From NCBI RefSeq assembly GCF_003076135.1, contig NZ_QDGZ01000008.1:1-64000 (forward strand): 64,000 nt of DNA, in the 5' to 3' direction. Source of the DNA: Nocardioides gansuensis. GTDB lineage: Bacteria; Actinomycetota; Actinomycetes; Propionibacteriales; Nocardioidaceae. Of the stretch, positions 16,474 to 24,236 are shown piece by piece. The notes under the pieces were generated by a model that worked only from the letters and a program-made list of their open reading frames with translations, had not been told where the DNA came from and made no database searches. The position numbers and the translations under genes were made by a program. Numbering within the stretch: the stretch's first letter is position 1; every line of letters begins with the position of its first letter.

Positions 16474-17558
16474 CGTTGACCCGAGCCGCCCGCTTGTCCG
16501 GCGTGTCGGTGACGACCCGACGGTTCAGCGGCACGCGCCTGGCGCTCGGGCGCGAGCGGATGCTCGTCTTCCTGGTCGTGCTGACGCTCGCCGCGGGCGC
16601 CGCGATCCTGCTGGCCCCGGACTTCGCCCCGCTGATGCTGCTCACCGTCCCGATGGCGGTCTCCAGCCTCGTCCTGGGCCCGCGCGAGCTGCCGTGGTTC
16701 GTGGTCTTCGTGATGATGGTGCTCGCGGGCCTGGTGCCCGCCCAGCCCGAGATCAATCCCCGCATCGGGGTGACCGTGCTGGCGATCTTCCTCCTCGGCC
16801 TCTACATCCTGCTGACCTCCTTCCGCCGGTCCCGGCTGGGCGTGGGCGGCCTCCAGGGCGAGGAGATGCTGGTCGACCTGCGTGACCGCATCCAGCGCCA
16901 GGGCGGCATCCCGCCCCTGCCCAACCAGTGGTACGCCGCGAGCGAGCTGCGCTCGGCGGGGGGCACCAAGTTCGCCGGGGACTTCGTGGTCGCCGCCCGC
17001 GACGACCACCACCTCAACGTCGCCGTCGTCGACGTCTCGGGCAAGGGGGAGGGTGCCGGCACCCGGGCGCTCCTCCTGTCGGGCGCCATGGGCGGGCTAC
17101 TGGGTGCCCTGCCCGCGGAGGAGTTCCTGTCGGCGGCCAACGAGTTCCTGCTGCGCCAGGACTGGGAGGAGGGCTTCGCCACGGCGGTCCATCTCTCGCT
17201 CGACCTGCGCACCGGGCGCTACGCCGTGCGCTCGGCAGGCCACCCGCCGGCCGCCCTGCGCAATGCCGGCTCCGGCCGGTGGTCGGTGCTCGAGGCCGAA
17301 GGGCCGGTGCTCGGCCTGATCGAGGGCGCCGAGTACGAGTGCGTCGTGGGCGAGATGCGCCCGGGAGACGCCCTGCTGCTCTACACCGACGGGCTGGTCG
17401 AGGCTCCGCACCGCGACATCGGGCTGGGCATCGACCGCATGCTCGGCCAGGCCGAGCGGCTGCTCCGCGGTCACTTCGAGGGCGGGGCGGCGCGCCTGAT
17501 CGACGCGCTGGGCTCGCGCAACGACGACCGCGCGCTGCTGCTGGTCCACCGGCGCTGA
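16470..17558 (+). CDS. Membrane PP2C/SpoIIE-type serine/threonine phosphatase (RsbU-like)
   Basis: A 362-residue protein. About four hydrophobic spans fill residues 30-115 (RMLVFLVVLTLAAGAAILLA, then LLTVPMAVSSLVLG and WFVVFVMMVLAGLV). A cytoplasmic SpoIIE/RsbU phosphatase domain follows with metal-binding motifs FAGDFVVAARD, VVDVSGKGEGAG and LYTDGLVEA. Such enzymes dephosphorylate anti-anti-sigma factors and activate a stress sigma factor. No sigma factor, anti-sigma or anti-anti-sigma gene is nearby, so its partner is unlinked. The start ATG overlaps the glycosylase stop (ATGA). Confidence 0.93.
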   Translation: MTLTRAARLSGVSVTTRRFSGTRLALGRERMLVFLVVLTLAAGAAILLAPDFAPLMLLTVPMAVSSLVLGPRELPWFVVFVMMVLAGLVPAQPEINPRIGVTVLAIFLLGLYILLTSFRRSRLGVGGLQGEEMLVDLRDRIQRQGGIPPLPNQWYAASELRSAGGTKFAGDFVVAARDDHHLNVAVVDVSGKGEGAGTRALLLSGAMGGLLGALPAEEFLSAANEFLLRQDWEEGFATAVHLSLDLRTGRYAVRSAGHPPAALRNAGSGRWSVLEAEGPVLGLIEGAEYECVVGEMRPGDALLLYTDGLVEAPHRDIGLGIDRMLGQAERLLRGHFEGGAARLIDALGSRNDDRALLLVHRR

Positions 17559-17672
17559 TCGCGGCCCGTTCCACGGGCGGCCTCGGTTGTGGGCGACGAC
17601 CGGCGGTGTGGCACGATGACACCGCATAAAAGGCGCCGCAACCGCACCCACGGGGGCGGAGCCCTCGTGCGT

Positions 17673-17746
17673 GCGGATGTAGCTCAATGGTAGAGCCCCA
17701 GTCTTCCAAACTGGCTACGCGGGTTCGATTCCCGTCATCCGCTCCA
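17673..17746 (+). tRNA. tRNA-Gly (anticodon TCC)
   Basis: A 74-base cloverleaf. The acceptor stem GCGGATG pairs with CATCCGC. The anticodon loop CTTCCAA between CCAGT and ACTGG gives anticodon TCC. The T arm CGGGTTCGATTCCCG is intact, and CCA is encoded at 17744-17746. Confidence 0.96.
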
Positions 17747-17792
17747 AGCAGGTCGCTCCCGGCTCTCGCGGAGGCGGAAGGGGCCCACTTGG

Positions 17793-17865
17793 CGGGGCGT
17801 AGCGTAGTGGCTAGCGCGCCTGCTTTGGGAGCAGGAGACCGCAGGTTCGAGTCCTGTCGCCCCGA
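17793..17865 (+). tRNA. tRNA-Pro (anticodon TGG)
   Basis: A 73-base cloverleaf. The acceptor stem CGGGGCG pairs with CGCCCCG. The anticodon loop TTTGGGA between CCTGC and GCAGG gives anticodon TGG. The T arm is GCAGGTTCGAGTCCTGT. CCA is not encoded. It lies 46 bases after tRNA-Gly and 34 bases before the trigger factor start. Confidence 0.95.
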
Positions 17866-17899
17866 CTGCACCACTCACCAGACAAGAGGAGACACACCT

Positions 17900-19291
17900 G
17901 TGAAGAGCGCCGTCGAGACCTTGAGCCCGACCCGGGCCAAGCTGACCGTCGAGGTGCCCTTCGAGGAGCTCAAGCCGAGCCTCGACGCGGCGTACAAGAA
18001 GATCGCCCAGCAGATCAACGTTCCCGGCTTTCGCCGGGGCAAGGTCCCGCCTGCGGTGATCGACCGGCAGGTCGGCCGCGCGGCCGTCCTGAGCGAGGCG
18101 GTGAACGAGGTGCTTCCGCAGAAGTACGTCGAGGCCCTCCAGGCCAACTCCCTCGAGCCGCTCGACCAGCCCGACATCGAGGTGACTCGCCTCGAGGACA
18201 ACGAGGCGCTGGAGTTCACCGCCGAGGTCGACATCAAGCCCGACTTCGAGCTGCCGGACTACGAGGGCGTGGAGGCCCAGGTCGACGACGTCGAGGTGAC
18301 CGATGCGGACCTCGAGGAGCAGGTGCAGGCCCTTCGTGAGCGCTTCGGCACCCTGGTCGACGTCGACCGCGAGGCCGCCGAGGGCGACTTCGTTACCATC
18401 GACCTCGTGGCGGCCCAGGAGGGCGAGACCGTCGAGGGCGGCGAGGTCACCGGCATGTCCTACAAGGTCGGCCGCGGCGGCATGATCGACGGCCTCGACG
18501 AGGCCTTGGTCGGCATGAAGGCCGGCGACGAGAAGACCTTCACGTCCGAGCTCGTCGGCGGCGACCTGGTGGGCCAGGACGTCGAGGTCACCGTCAAGGT
18601 GACGGGTGTCCAGGAGCAGCAGCTCCCCGAGTTCGACGACGAGTTCGCCCAGATGGCCTCGGAGTTCGACACCGCCGAGGAGTTCACCGCCGACCTGCGT
18701 GAGCGACTCAGCCGCGGCAAGCGCCTCGAGCAGGCCGCCGCCGCGCGCGACGCCGTCCTCGAGGCCGTCCTCGAGAAGGTCTCGATCCCCCTGCCCGAGA
18801 CCATGGTCACCGACGAGCTCAACGCCCGCCGCCAGAACGTCGAGCAGCAGCTGATGTACGCCGGCCTCACGATGGAGAAGTACCTCGAGGACGAGGGCCA
18901 GACGCCCGAGGAGTTCGAGTCCGAGCTCGAGCGTCGCGTCCGCGACGCCATCACGGCCCAGTTCATCCTCGACGCGATCGCGAAGAAGGAGGAGCTCGGC
19001 GTCGACCAGGCCGACCTCTCCAGCCACCTCGTGCGGCGCGCCCAGCAGTCCGGCCAGGACCCGCAGGAATTCGCCAACCACATGTTCGAGCACAACCACA
19101 TCCCCGACCTCGTGCAGGAGATCCTCCGCGGCAAGGCGCTCGCGACGATCGTCGAGTCGGCCGTGGTCAAGGACGCCTCGGGCAACGTGGTCGAGCTGAA
19201 GAACCTGCGTCCCGACGGCACCATCGGCGAGCCGGTGGCCGAGGACGAGAGCCCGGCCGAGCAGCCCGCGGAGGAGCCCTCCGAGGCCTGA
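17900..19291 (+). CDS. tig: Trigger factor, ribosome-bound peptidyl-prolyl isomerase
   Basis: A 463-residue chaperone that binds nascent chains at the ribosome exit. The ribosome-binding signature is NVPGFRRGKVPPAVI near residue 40. An FKBP-like isomerase domain follows (about 160-245, with VTIDLVAAQEGETV and IDGLDEALVGMKAGDEK), then a long helical substrate-binding domain. The Glu/Pro/Ala-rich tail is normal for actinobacteria. A GTG start at 17900 follows an AGAGGA. Here it heads the well-known tig-clpP1-clpP2-clpX order, although a lipase-like gene has come between tig and clpP1. Confidence 0.97.
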   Translation: MKSAVETLSPTRAKLTVEVPFEELKPSLDAAYKKIAQQINVPGFRRGKVPPAVIDRQVGRAAVLSEAVNEVLPQKYVEALQANSLEPLDQPDIEVTRLEDNEALEFTAEVDIKPDFELPDYEGVEAQVDDVEVTDADLEEQVQALRERFGTLVDVDREAAEGDFVTIDLVAAQEGETVEGGEVTGMSYKVGRGGMIDGLDEALVGMKAGDEKTFTSELVGGDLVGQDVEVTVKVTGVQEQQLPEFDDEFAQMASEFDTAEEFTADLRERLSRGKRLEQAAAARDAVLEAVLEKVSIPLPETMVTDELNARRQNVEQQLMYAGLTMEKYLEDEGQTPEEFESELERRVRDAITAQFILDAIAKKEELGVDQADLSSHLVRRAQQSGQDPQEFANHMFEHNHIPDLVQEILRGKALATIVESAVVKDASGNVVELKNLRPDGTIGEPVAEDESPAEQPAEEPSEA

Positions 19292-19302
19292 GCCCGACGC
19301 GC

Positions 19303-19338
19303 GACGGCGCCCGTCCCCGGTGTGGGGCGGGCGCCGTC
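19303..19338 (+). terminator. Terminator hairpin after tig
   Basis: GACGGCGCCCG at 19303-19313 pairs perfectly with CGGGCGCCGTC at 19328-19338, and the loop can pair further (CCCC with GGGG). It lies 12 bases after the trigger factor stop codon. Confidence 0.8.
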
Positions 19339-19429
19339 GTCATCTCTGGCCGGCCCAGCTCTGTGGACGCCGCCACGCCGCGCGACGAGTGAGTGCACAC
19401 CCGTGCACTCAACCGGCTAGTCTGCTGCC

Positions 19430-20605
19430 ATGTCCACCCAGGCAGTGCCCGGTCCCGGCGTCCTGGACGCGCTCTCGCTGCTCGCCGAGGTGGCCGACGA
19501 CCTGGTCGTCGGCACCGCGCGCGACACCCACCTGGCGGTCGTCGACCGCGTCCACGGGCTGTTGAGGAAGCCGACCCTGGACGCGGGTGCCGTGCCCGGC
19601 TCGCTGCACCGCACGATCGTCTCGAGCGTGTACGCCGGCCTCGGCCTCGCCCTGCGTGCCACGAGCGCCGGCCTCGACCGGGCCGCCGCCCTCGAGGCGG
19701 ACCCGCGCCTGGAGGCGGATCCGCGCGGACGCTTCCTGCACTCCGCCGTCAACGGCCTCATCGGCGACCGGCTCGACAGGGAGCGTCCCCGGTGGTCGAT
19801 CCCGATGGCGGTGCGGGTCGCCGGACGCGACGTGCGGCCGGTGACCCCGGAACTGGCTGCGGCGTTCCCGGACACCACCGGGCTGGTGGCCGTCTTCGTG
19901 CACGGCCTGTGCGAGGACGAGACCCGCTGGCACCTGCATCGCGACCGCCTGGGTACGACCTACCCCGAGGCCCTCGCCTCCCGGGGCTGGACACCTGTGG
20001 CGCTCCGGGCCAACACCGGGCTCCCGGTGCGGGCCAACGGCGCCTTCCTCGCGGGGCTGCTCCAGGAGCTGACCGACGCGTGGCCCGTCCCCGTCGAGAG
20101 GATCGCGCTCGTCGGACACTCGATGGGCGGCCTCGTGATCAGGGCCGCGTCCACCGTCCGCACCGAGGCTGACGAGCCGTGGTCCGGGCTCGTGTCCGAC
20201 GTCGTCTGTCTCGGCACCCCGCACCTCGGGGCGCCGCTGGCGGCCTTCGTGGGACGCAGCAGCTCGCGACTCGGCTGGCTCCCGGAGTCGGCCGCCTTCG
20301 GCCGGATCCTCGACCAGCGCAGTGCCGGCGTCCGCGACCTCGTTGAGGGCCTCGCCGAAGACGTGCCGCCCCTGCCGAGGGCCCGCTACCGGCTGGTCAG
20401 CGGCTCGGTGACGGTCTCGCCGCTCAACCCGGTCGGGGCCTTCCTCGGGGACGGGCTGGTGCGCGTGCCCTCGGCCCAGGGCCGCGGTCGTCGCCGCGTC
20501 GACCTCTTCCCGGGGGCTGACGTGCTGCACCTTCCGGGCGCGGGTCACTTCGACCTGCTCAACCATCCGCAGGTGCACGCGCACCTCGAGGAGTGGCTGT
20601 CATGA
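19430..20605 (+). CDS. Alpha/beta hydrolase, PGAP1/lipase-like
   Basis: A 391-residue cytoplasmic hydrolase. The first ~150 residues are helical and specific to this group (VLDALSLLAEVADDLVVGTA). The hydrolase core has VAVFVHGLCEDETRW (oxyanion region), the nucleophile elbow GHSMGG with Ser231, and a C-terminal His in LPGAGHFDLLNHP. It resembles PGAP1/lipase-like esterases of actinobacteria that carry an extra helical domain. Its ATGA stop overlaps a 23-residue frame ahead of clpP1. The substrate is unknown. Confidence 0.85.
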   Translation: MSTQAVPGPGVLDALSLLAEVADDLVVGTARDTHLAVVDRVHGLLRKPTLDAGAVPGSLHRTIVSSVYAGLGLALRATSAGLDRAAALEADPRLEADPRGRFLHSAVNGLIGDRLDRERPRWSIPMAVRVAGRDVRPVTPELAAAFPDTTGLVAVFVHGLCEDETRWHLHRDRLGTTYPEALASRGWTPVALRANTGLPVRANGAFLAGLLQELTDAWPVPVERIALVGHSMGGLVIRAASTVRTEADEPWSGLVSDVVCLGTPHLGAPLAAFVGRSSSRLGWLPESAAFGRILDQRSAGVRDLVEGLAEDVPPLPRARYRLVSGSVTVSPLNPVGAFLGDGLVRVPSAQGRGRRRVDLFPGADVLHLPGAGHFDLLNHPQVHAHLEEWLS

Positions 20606-20673
20606 GTGCCGAGCGTGAGCTCCGGACAGAGACGACCGTCGCCGCCCCGCCCGACCACGCGGTCGAGGGCTGA
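20602..20673 (+). CDS. Possible 23-residue leader peptide ahead of clpP1
   Basis: A short frame whose ATG overlaps the stop of the lipase-like gene by ATGA. It encodes 23 residues (start MSAERELRTETTVAAP). It ends 88 bases before the clpP1 start and just before the ClgR-like site. It could be a coupling peptide or a chance frame; I have no family support. Confidence 0.2.
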   Translation: MSAERELRTETTVAAPPDHAVEG

Positions 20674-20692
20674 GGAGCGTCCCCGCCACCCG

Positions 20693-20710
20693 AATCCGCT
20701 GTGGGCGAAC
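20693..20710. promoter_or_regulatory. Candidate ClgR operator for clpP1P2
   Basis: The 18-base stretch AATCCGCTGTGGGCGAAC fits the ClgR consensus as I recall it (CGC-Y-N-A-N-R-GCG with A/T-rich flanks), with two mismatches. ClgR activates clpP1P2 in Streptomyces, Corynebacterium and Mycobacterium. It lies 52 bases before the clpP1 GTG start. Confidence 0.45.
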
Positions 20711-20761
20711 AGGGGCGGTTCACGCGTGGAACTGTCCGACCTTCGGGCTAGTGTCGCCAGC

Positions 20762-21415
20762 GTGAACCAGAACTCCAGCCCCGCACTCTCGCCGGAGATG
20801 AACGGTGGTGCGCCCTCCTACGGCCTCGACGACCACATCTACCAGCGGCTGCTCCGCGAGCGCATCGTGTTCCTCGGCTCGGAGGTCCGCGACCAGAACG
20901 CGAACGCGATCTGCGCCCAGCTGCTGCTCCTGTCGGCGGAGGATCCCGAGGCAGACATCTTCCTGCACATCAACTCACCCGGTGGCTCCGTGGATGCCGG
21001 CATGGCGATCTACGACACCATGAACTACATCCCCAACGACGTGGCCACCGTCGGGATGGGCCTGGCCGCCTCCATGGGCCAGTTCCTGCTGTGCGCCGGC
21101 ACCAAGGGCAAGCGCTACGCGCTGCCCCATGCACGGATCATGATGCACCAGCCCTCGTCGGGCATGGGTGGCTCGGCCTCCGACATCAAGATCCAGGCCC
21201 AGCAGTCGCTGCACATCAAGAAGGTGCTGCTCGAGCTGATCTCGTCGCACACCGGCCAGGCGCTCGACCAGGTGATCGCCGACGCCGACCGGGACCGCTG
21301 GTTCACGGCCGACCAGGCGCTCGAGTACGGCTTCATCGACAAGGTCGTGACCAGCGCCCGCGAGGCCGCCGACGAGGGTCGCCCGGCCCGCACCAACTCC
21401 TCCACGAAGGACTGA
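20762..21415 (+). CDS. clpP1: ATP-dependent Clp protease proteolytic subunit 1
   Basis: A 217-residue serine protease subunit. The triad can be read as Ser104 (GLAASMGQFL), His129 (ARIMMHQPSS) and an Asp downstream in the RDRWF region. HINSPGGSVDAGMAIYDTM is the oligomer/handle signature. I chose GTG at 20762; an ATG at 20798 is also possible. The mature N terminus is set by processing. ClpP1 and ClpP2 form a mixed 14-mer in actinobacteria, fed by ClpX or ClpC. The next gene starts 4 bases after its stop. Confidence 0.95.
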   Translation: MNQNSSPALSPEMNGGAPSYGLDDHIYQRLLRERIVFLGSEVRDQNANAICAQLLLLSAEDPEADIFLHINSPGGSVDAGMAIYDTMNYIPNDVATVGMGLAASMGQFLLCAGTKGKRYALPHARIMMHQPSSGMGGSASDIKIQAQQSLHIKKVLLELISSHTGQALDQVIADADRDRWFTADQALEYGFIDKVVTSAREAADEGRPARTNSSTKD

Positions 21416-21418
21416 CGC

Positions 21419-22027
21419 ATGAACTACTACATCCCGCAGTGGGAGGAGCGGACGTCCTACGGCTTCCGCCGCATCGACCCCTACGCCAAGCTCTTCGAGG
21501 AGCGCATCATCTTCCTCGGCACGCCCATCAGCGACGACGTGGCCAACGCGGTCATGGCCCAGCTGATGTGCCTGGAGTCGATGAACCCCGACCAGGACAT
21601 CCAGATCTACATCAACAGCCCGGGCGGGTCGTTCACCGCGCTGACCGCGATCTACGACACGATGCGGTTCATCAAGCCCGACGTGCAGACGGTCTGCCTC
21701 GGCCAGGCCGCCTCGGCCGCCGCGATCCTGCTCGCGGCCGGCAGCAAGGGCAAGCGGATGGCGCTGCCCAACAGCCGCATCCTGATCCACCAGCCCTACA
21801 CCGAGGGCACGTTCGGCCAGACCTCGGACATCGAGATCCAGGCCAACGAGATCATCCGGATGCGCGAGCTGCTCGAGAAGATGATCAGCGACCACAGCGG
21901 CAAGGACATCGAGCAGGTCAGCCGCGACATCGAGCGCGACAAGATCCTGACCGCCGAGCAGGCGGTCGAGTACGGCCTGATCGATGCCGTGATCGAGTCC
22001 CGCAAGGGTGCCCCGGCACTCGCCTGA
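21419..22027 (+). CDS. clpP2: ATP-dependent Clp protease proteolytic subunit 2
   Basis: A 202-residue partner of ClpP1. The catalytic Ser99 sits in GQAASAAAILLAAGSKGKR, the His in RILIHQPYTEG. YINSPGGSFTALTAIYDTM is the conserved handle region. It begins 4 bases after clpP1, so the two are co-translated in matched amounts. In actinobacteria at least one clpP pair is usually essential. Confidence 0.95.
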   Translation: MNYYIPQWEERTSYGFRRIDPYAKLFEERIIFLGTPISDDVANAVMAQLMCLESMNPDQDIQIYINSPGGSFTALTAIYDTMRFIKPDVQTVCLGQAASAAAILLAAGSKGKRMALPNSRILIHQPYTEGTFGQTSDIEIQANEIIRMRELLEKMISDHSGKDIEQVSRDIERDKILTAEQAVEYGLIDAVIESRKGAPALA

Positions 22028-22068
22028 CACAGCCACACACAGATGATGATCGCGACGAGGCCCCGTGT

Positions 22069-22089
22069 CCGGCTCCCCCGGGGAGCCGG
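22069..22089 (+). terminator. Hairpin between clpP2 and clpX
   Basis: A 9-bp perfect stem CCGGCTCCC / GGGAGCCGG with a 3-base loop. It could be a terminator or attenuator that lowers read-through from clpP1P2 into clpX, since clpX starts 72 bases later. Confidence 0.6.
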
Positions 22090-22160
22090 CTCGGGGTACC
22101 GTCGAGGAGCTTGCAACGCCGGGTCCCCGCGCCCGGCAGGAGGACCGGAGGACCAAGCCC

Positions 22161-23444
22161 GTGGCACGTATCGGTGACGGCGGCGACCTGCTGAAGTGCA
22201 ACTTCTGCGGGAAGAGCCAGAAACAGGTCAAGAAGCTCATAGCCGGGCCCAACGTCTACATCTGCGACGAGTGCATCGAGCTCTGCAACGAGATCATCGA
22301 GGAGGAGCTCGCCGAGGGCTCCGAGGTCAGCCTCGACGAGCTGCCCAAGCCTCGCGAGATCTTCGAGTTCCTCAATGCCTACGTGATCGGGCAGGAGCAC
22401 GCCAAGAAGTCGCTCGCCGTCGCGGTCTACAACCATTACAAGCGGGTCCAGGCGGGCCTCCAGCCGGTCGGTGGCAAGCACAGCAAGGACGAGAGCGTCG
22501 AGGTCTCGAAGTCCAACATCCTGGTGATCGGTCCCACCGGGTGCGGCAAGACCTATCTCGCCCAGACGCTGGCCCGGATGCTCAACGTGCCGTTCGCGAT
22601 CGCGGACGCCACCGCGCTCACCGAGGCCGGCTACGTCGGTGAGGACGTCGAGAACATCCTCCTCAAGCTGATCCAGGCGGCCGACTACGACGTGAAGAAG
22701 GCCGAGACCGGCATCATCTACATCGACGAGATCGACAAGGTGGCCCGCAAGGCGGAGAACCCCTCGATCACCCGTGACGTCTCCGGAGAGGGCGTGCAGC
22801 AGGCGCTGCTGAAGATGCTCGAGGGCACCACCGCCTCGGTGCCTCCGCAGGGCGGCCGCAAGCACCCGCACCAGGAGTTCATCCAGATCGACACCACCAA
22901 CATCCTCTTCATCGTGGGTGGTGCGTTCGCCGGCCTCGAGCACATCATCGAGCAGCGGGTCGGCAAGAAGTCGCTCGGCTTCACCGCCGACGTCCGCGGA
23001 CAGGCCGAGCGGGACGCCGAGGACCTGCTCGCCCAGGTGCGCCCCGAGGACCTGACCAAGTTCGGACTGATCCCCGAGTTCATCGGGCGGCTGCCGCTGA
23101 TCGCGAGCGTCAACAAGCTCGACCAGGAGGCCCTCGTGCAGATCCTGACCGAGCCCCGCAACGCCTTGGTCAAGCAGTACCAGAAGCTCTTCGACCTCGA
23201 CGGCGTCGAGCTCGAGTTCAGCGATGACGCCGTGCAGGCGATCGCGGACAAGGCGCTCGAGCGCGGCACGGGCGCCCGCGGGCTCCGCGCGATCATCGAG
23301 GAGGTGCTCCTCCACGTGATGTACGAGGTGCCCTCGCGTGAGGACGTCGGCAAGGTCGTGATCACCCGCGAGGTGGTCCTCGACGACGTGGCCCCCACGA
23401 TGCTGCCCCGCGAGGCCGAGACCAAGAAGAAGAAGTCCGCGTGA
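22161..23444 (+). CDS. clpX: ClpX, ATP-dependent unfoldase of the Clp protease
   Basis: A 427-residue AAA+ unfoldase. The N-terminal zinc-binding domain shows CNFCGKS and CDECIELC. Walker A is GPTGCGKTYLA, Walker B is IIYIDEIDKVA, and the IGF-type ClpP-docking loop is present at LTKFGLIPEFIGRL. It selects and unfolds substrates and passes them to ClpP1P2. The GTG at 22161 has GGAGG 8 bases upstream; the leader between clpP2 and clpX contains a hairpin, so clpX may also have its own promoter. Confidence 0.97.
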   Translation: MARIGDGGDLLKCNFCGKSQKQVKKLIAGPNVYICDECIELCNEIIEEELAEGSEVSLDELPKPREIFEFLNAYVIGQEHAKKSLAVAVYNHYKRVQAGLQPVGGKHSKDESVEVSKSNILVIGPTGCGKTYLAQTLARMLNVPFAIADATALTEAGYVGEDVENILLKLIQAADYDVKKAETGIIYIDEIDKVARKAENPSITRDVSGEGVQQALLKMLEGTTASVPPQGGRKHPHQEFIQIDTTNILFIVGGAFAGLEHIIEQRVGKKSLGFTADVRGQAERDAEDLLAQVRPEDLTKFGLIPEFIGRLPLIASVNKLDQEALVQILTEPRNALVKQYQKLFDLDGVELEFSDDAVQAIADKALERGTGARGLRAIIEEVLLHVMYEVPSREDVGKVVITREVVLDDVAPTMLPREAETKKKKSA

Positions 23445-23484
23445 TCTGAAGCACGCTCAGATCTAGTCACTTCTGACCAAATTC

Positions 23485-23510
23485 GCCGCCGACTGGTTCG
23501 GACCGGCGGC
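23485..23510 (+). terminator. Hairpin after clpX
   Basis: A 7-bp stem GCCGCCG / CGGCGGC with a 12-base loop, 40 bases after the clpX stop and before the next plus-strand gene. It is a modest terminator candidate. Confidence 0.45.
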
Positions 23511-23555
23511 CGACCCCCGACAATGGGACCGACCACAATCTCGGGAGGCCCCTCC

Positions 23556-24221
23556 GTGAGTCGCGAGCACAAACGCCCGCTCTTCGCGTTCGTCGCCGTC
23601 AGCATGCTCTGCATGCTGATGCTGGGACACGCGATCCGCAGTGACGCCCTGCTGGACTTGCGCCCCCCGTCGCCGACCGCGGTCGCCGCGCCCCCCGCGG
23701 CCGGTGGCGCTGCTCCCGCCCTGACGGTCTCCACCGTCGACGGTGCCCAGGTCGACCCGACGGCGCGGGAGGACATGCCCGCCGCGAAGCCGACGGTGAA
23801 GGCCCGCCCCGTCCGCCCCGCAGAGACCCCTTCTGCGGTGGCCGTCGCCGTGCCCACCCACGCGGTTGTGGTCGCGCCGACCCCCGTCCTCACCGTCCCG
23901 CTCTCCATCTCCACGCCTCAGCCCCAACCGGTCGACGACGCGAAGCCGCAGGGCACCGAGAAGGCGGCCGAGCAGGCTGCGAAGCAGGAGCAGGGCGCCA
24001 AGGCCCAGGAAGAGGCGGAGAAGTACTCCGAGGAGGCCGCCAAGGCGGTCAAGGAGGCCGAGCCGCCGACCGTCGAGGTGCGGGAGGCTGCCAAGCAGGC
24101 CGAGAAGGCCCAGGACGACGCGACCCACGAGGGCGAGAAGGCTGCCGAGGAGGTGGCCCAGGAGAGCGAGAAGGCTGCCGACGAGGCATCCCAGGCGAGC
24201 GCCCCGGGCCAGCAGGGCTGA
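23556..24221 (+). CDS. Membrane-anchored Pro/Ala-rich coiled-coil protein
   Basis: A 221-residue protein with one N-terminal span (PLFAFVAVSMLCMLMLGHAI). A Pro/Ala/Val-rich linker of about 100 residues follows, then a highly charged Ala/Glu/Lys/Gln helix in heptad-like repeats (EKAAEQAAKQEQGAKAQEEA and onward) to the end. This is the build of an envelope spacer or a protein that anchors a coiled coil outside the membrane. The GTG start has GGGAGG 7 bases before it. No family is recognised, and repeats make homology unreliable. It lies between clpX and the convergent valS. Confidence 0.7.
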   Translation: MSREHKRPLFAFVAVSMLCMLMLGHAIRSDALLDLRPPSPTAVAAPPAAGGAAPALTVSTVDGAQVDPTAREDMPAAKPTVKARPVRPAETPSAVAVAVPTHAVVVAPTPVLTVPLSISTPQPQPVDDAKPQGTEKAAEQAAKQEQGAKAQEEAEKYSEEAAKAVKEAEPPTVEVREAAKQAEKAQDDATHEGEKAAEEVAQESEKAADEASQASAPGQQG

Positions 24222-24236
24222 CCCGGGCGCGAGAGC

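Noticed and set aside
17648..17677. Imperfect stem-loop running into the tRNA-Gly gene
   Set aside because: The right arm overlaps the tRNA 5' end, so it would compete with the cloverleaf; two mismatches make it doubtful.
17735..19099. A 454-residue minus-strand frame opposite trigger factor
   Set aside because: It is antisense to tig, runs through the tRNA-Pro gene, and is a Leu/Val/Asp-rich artefact.
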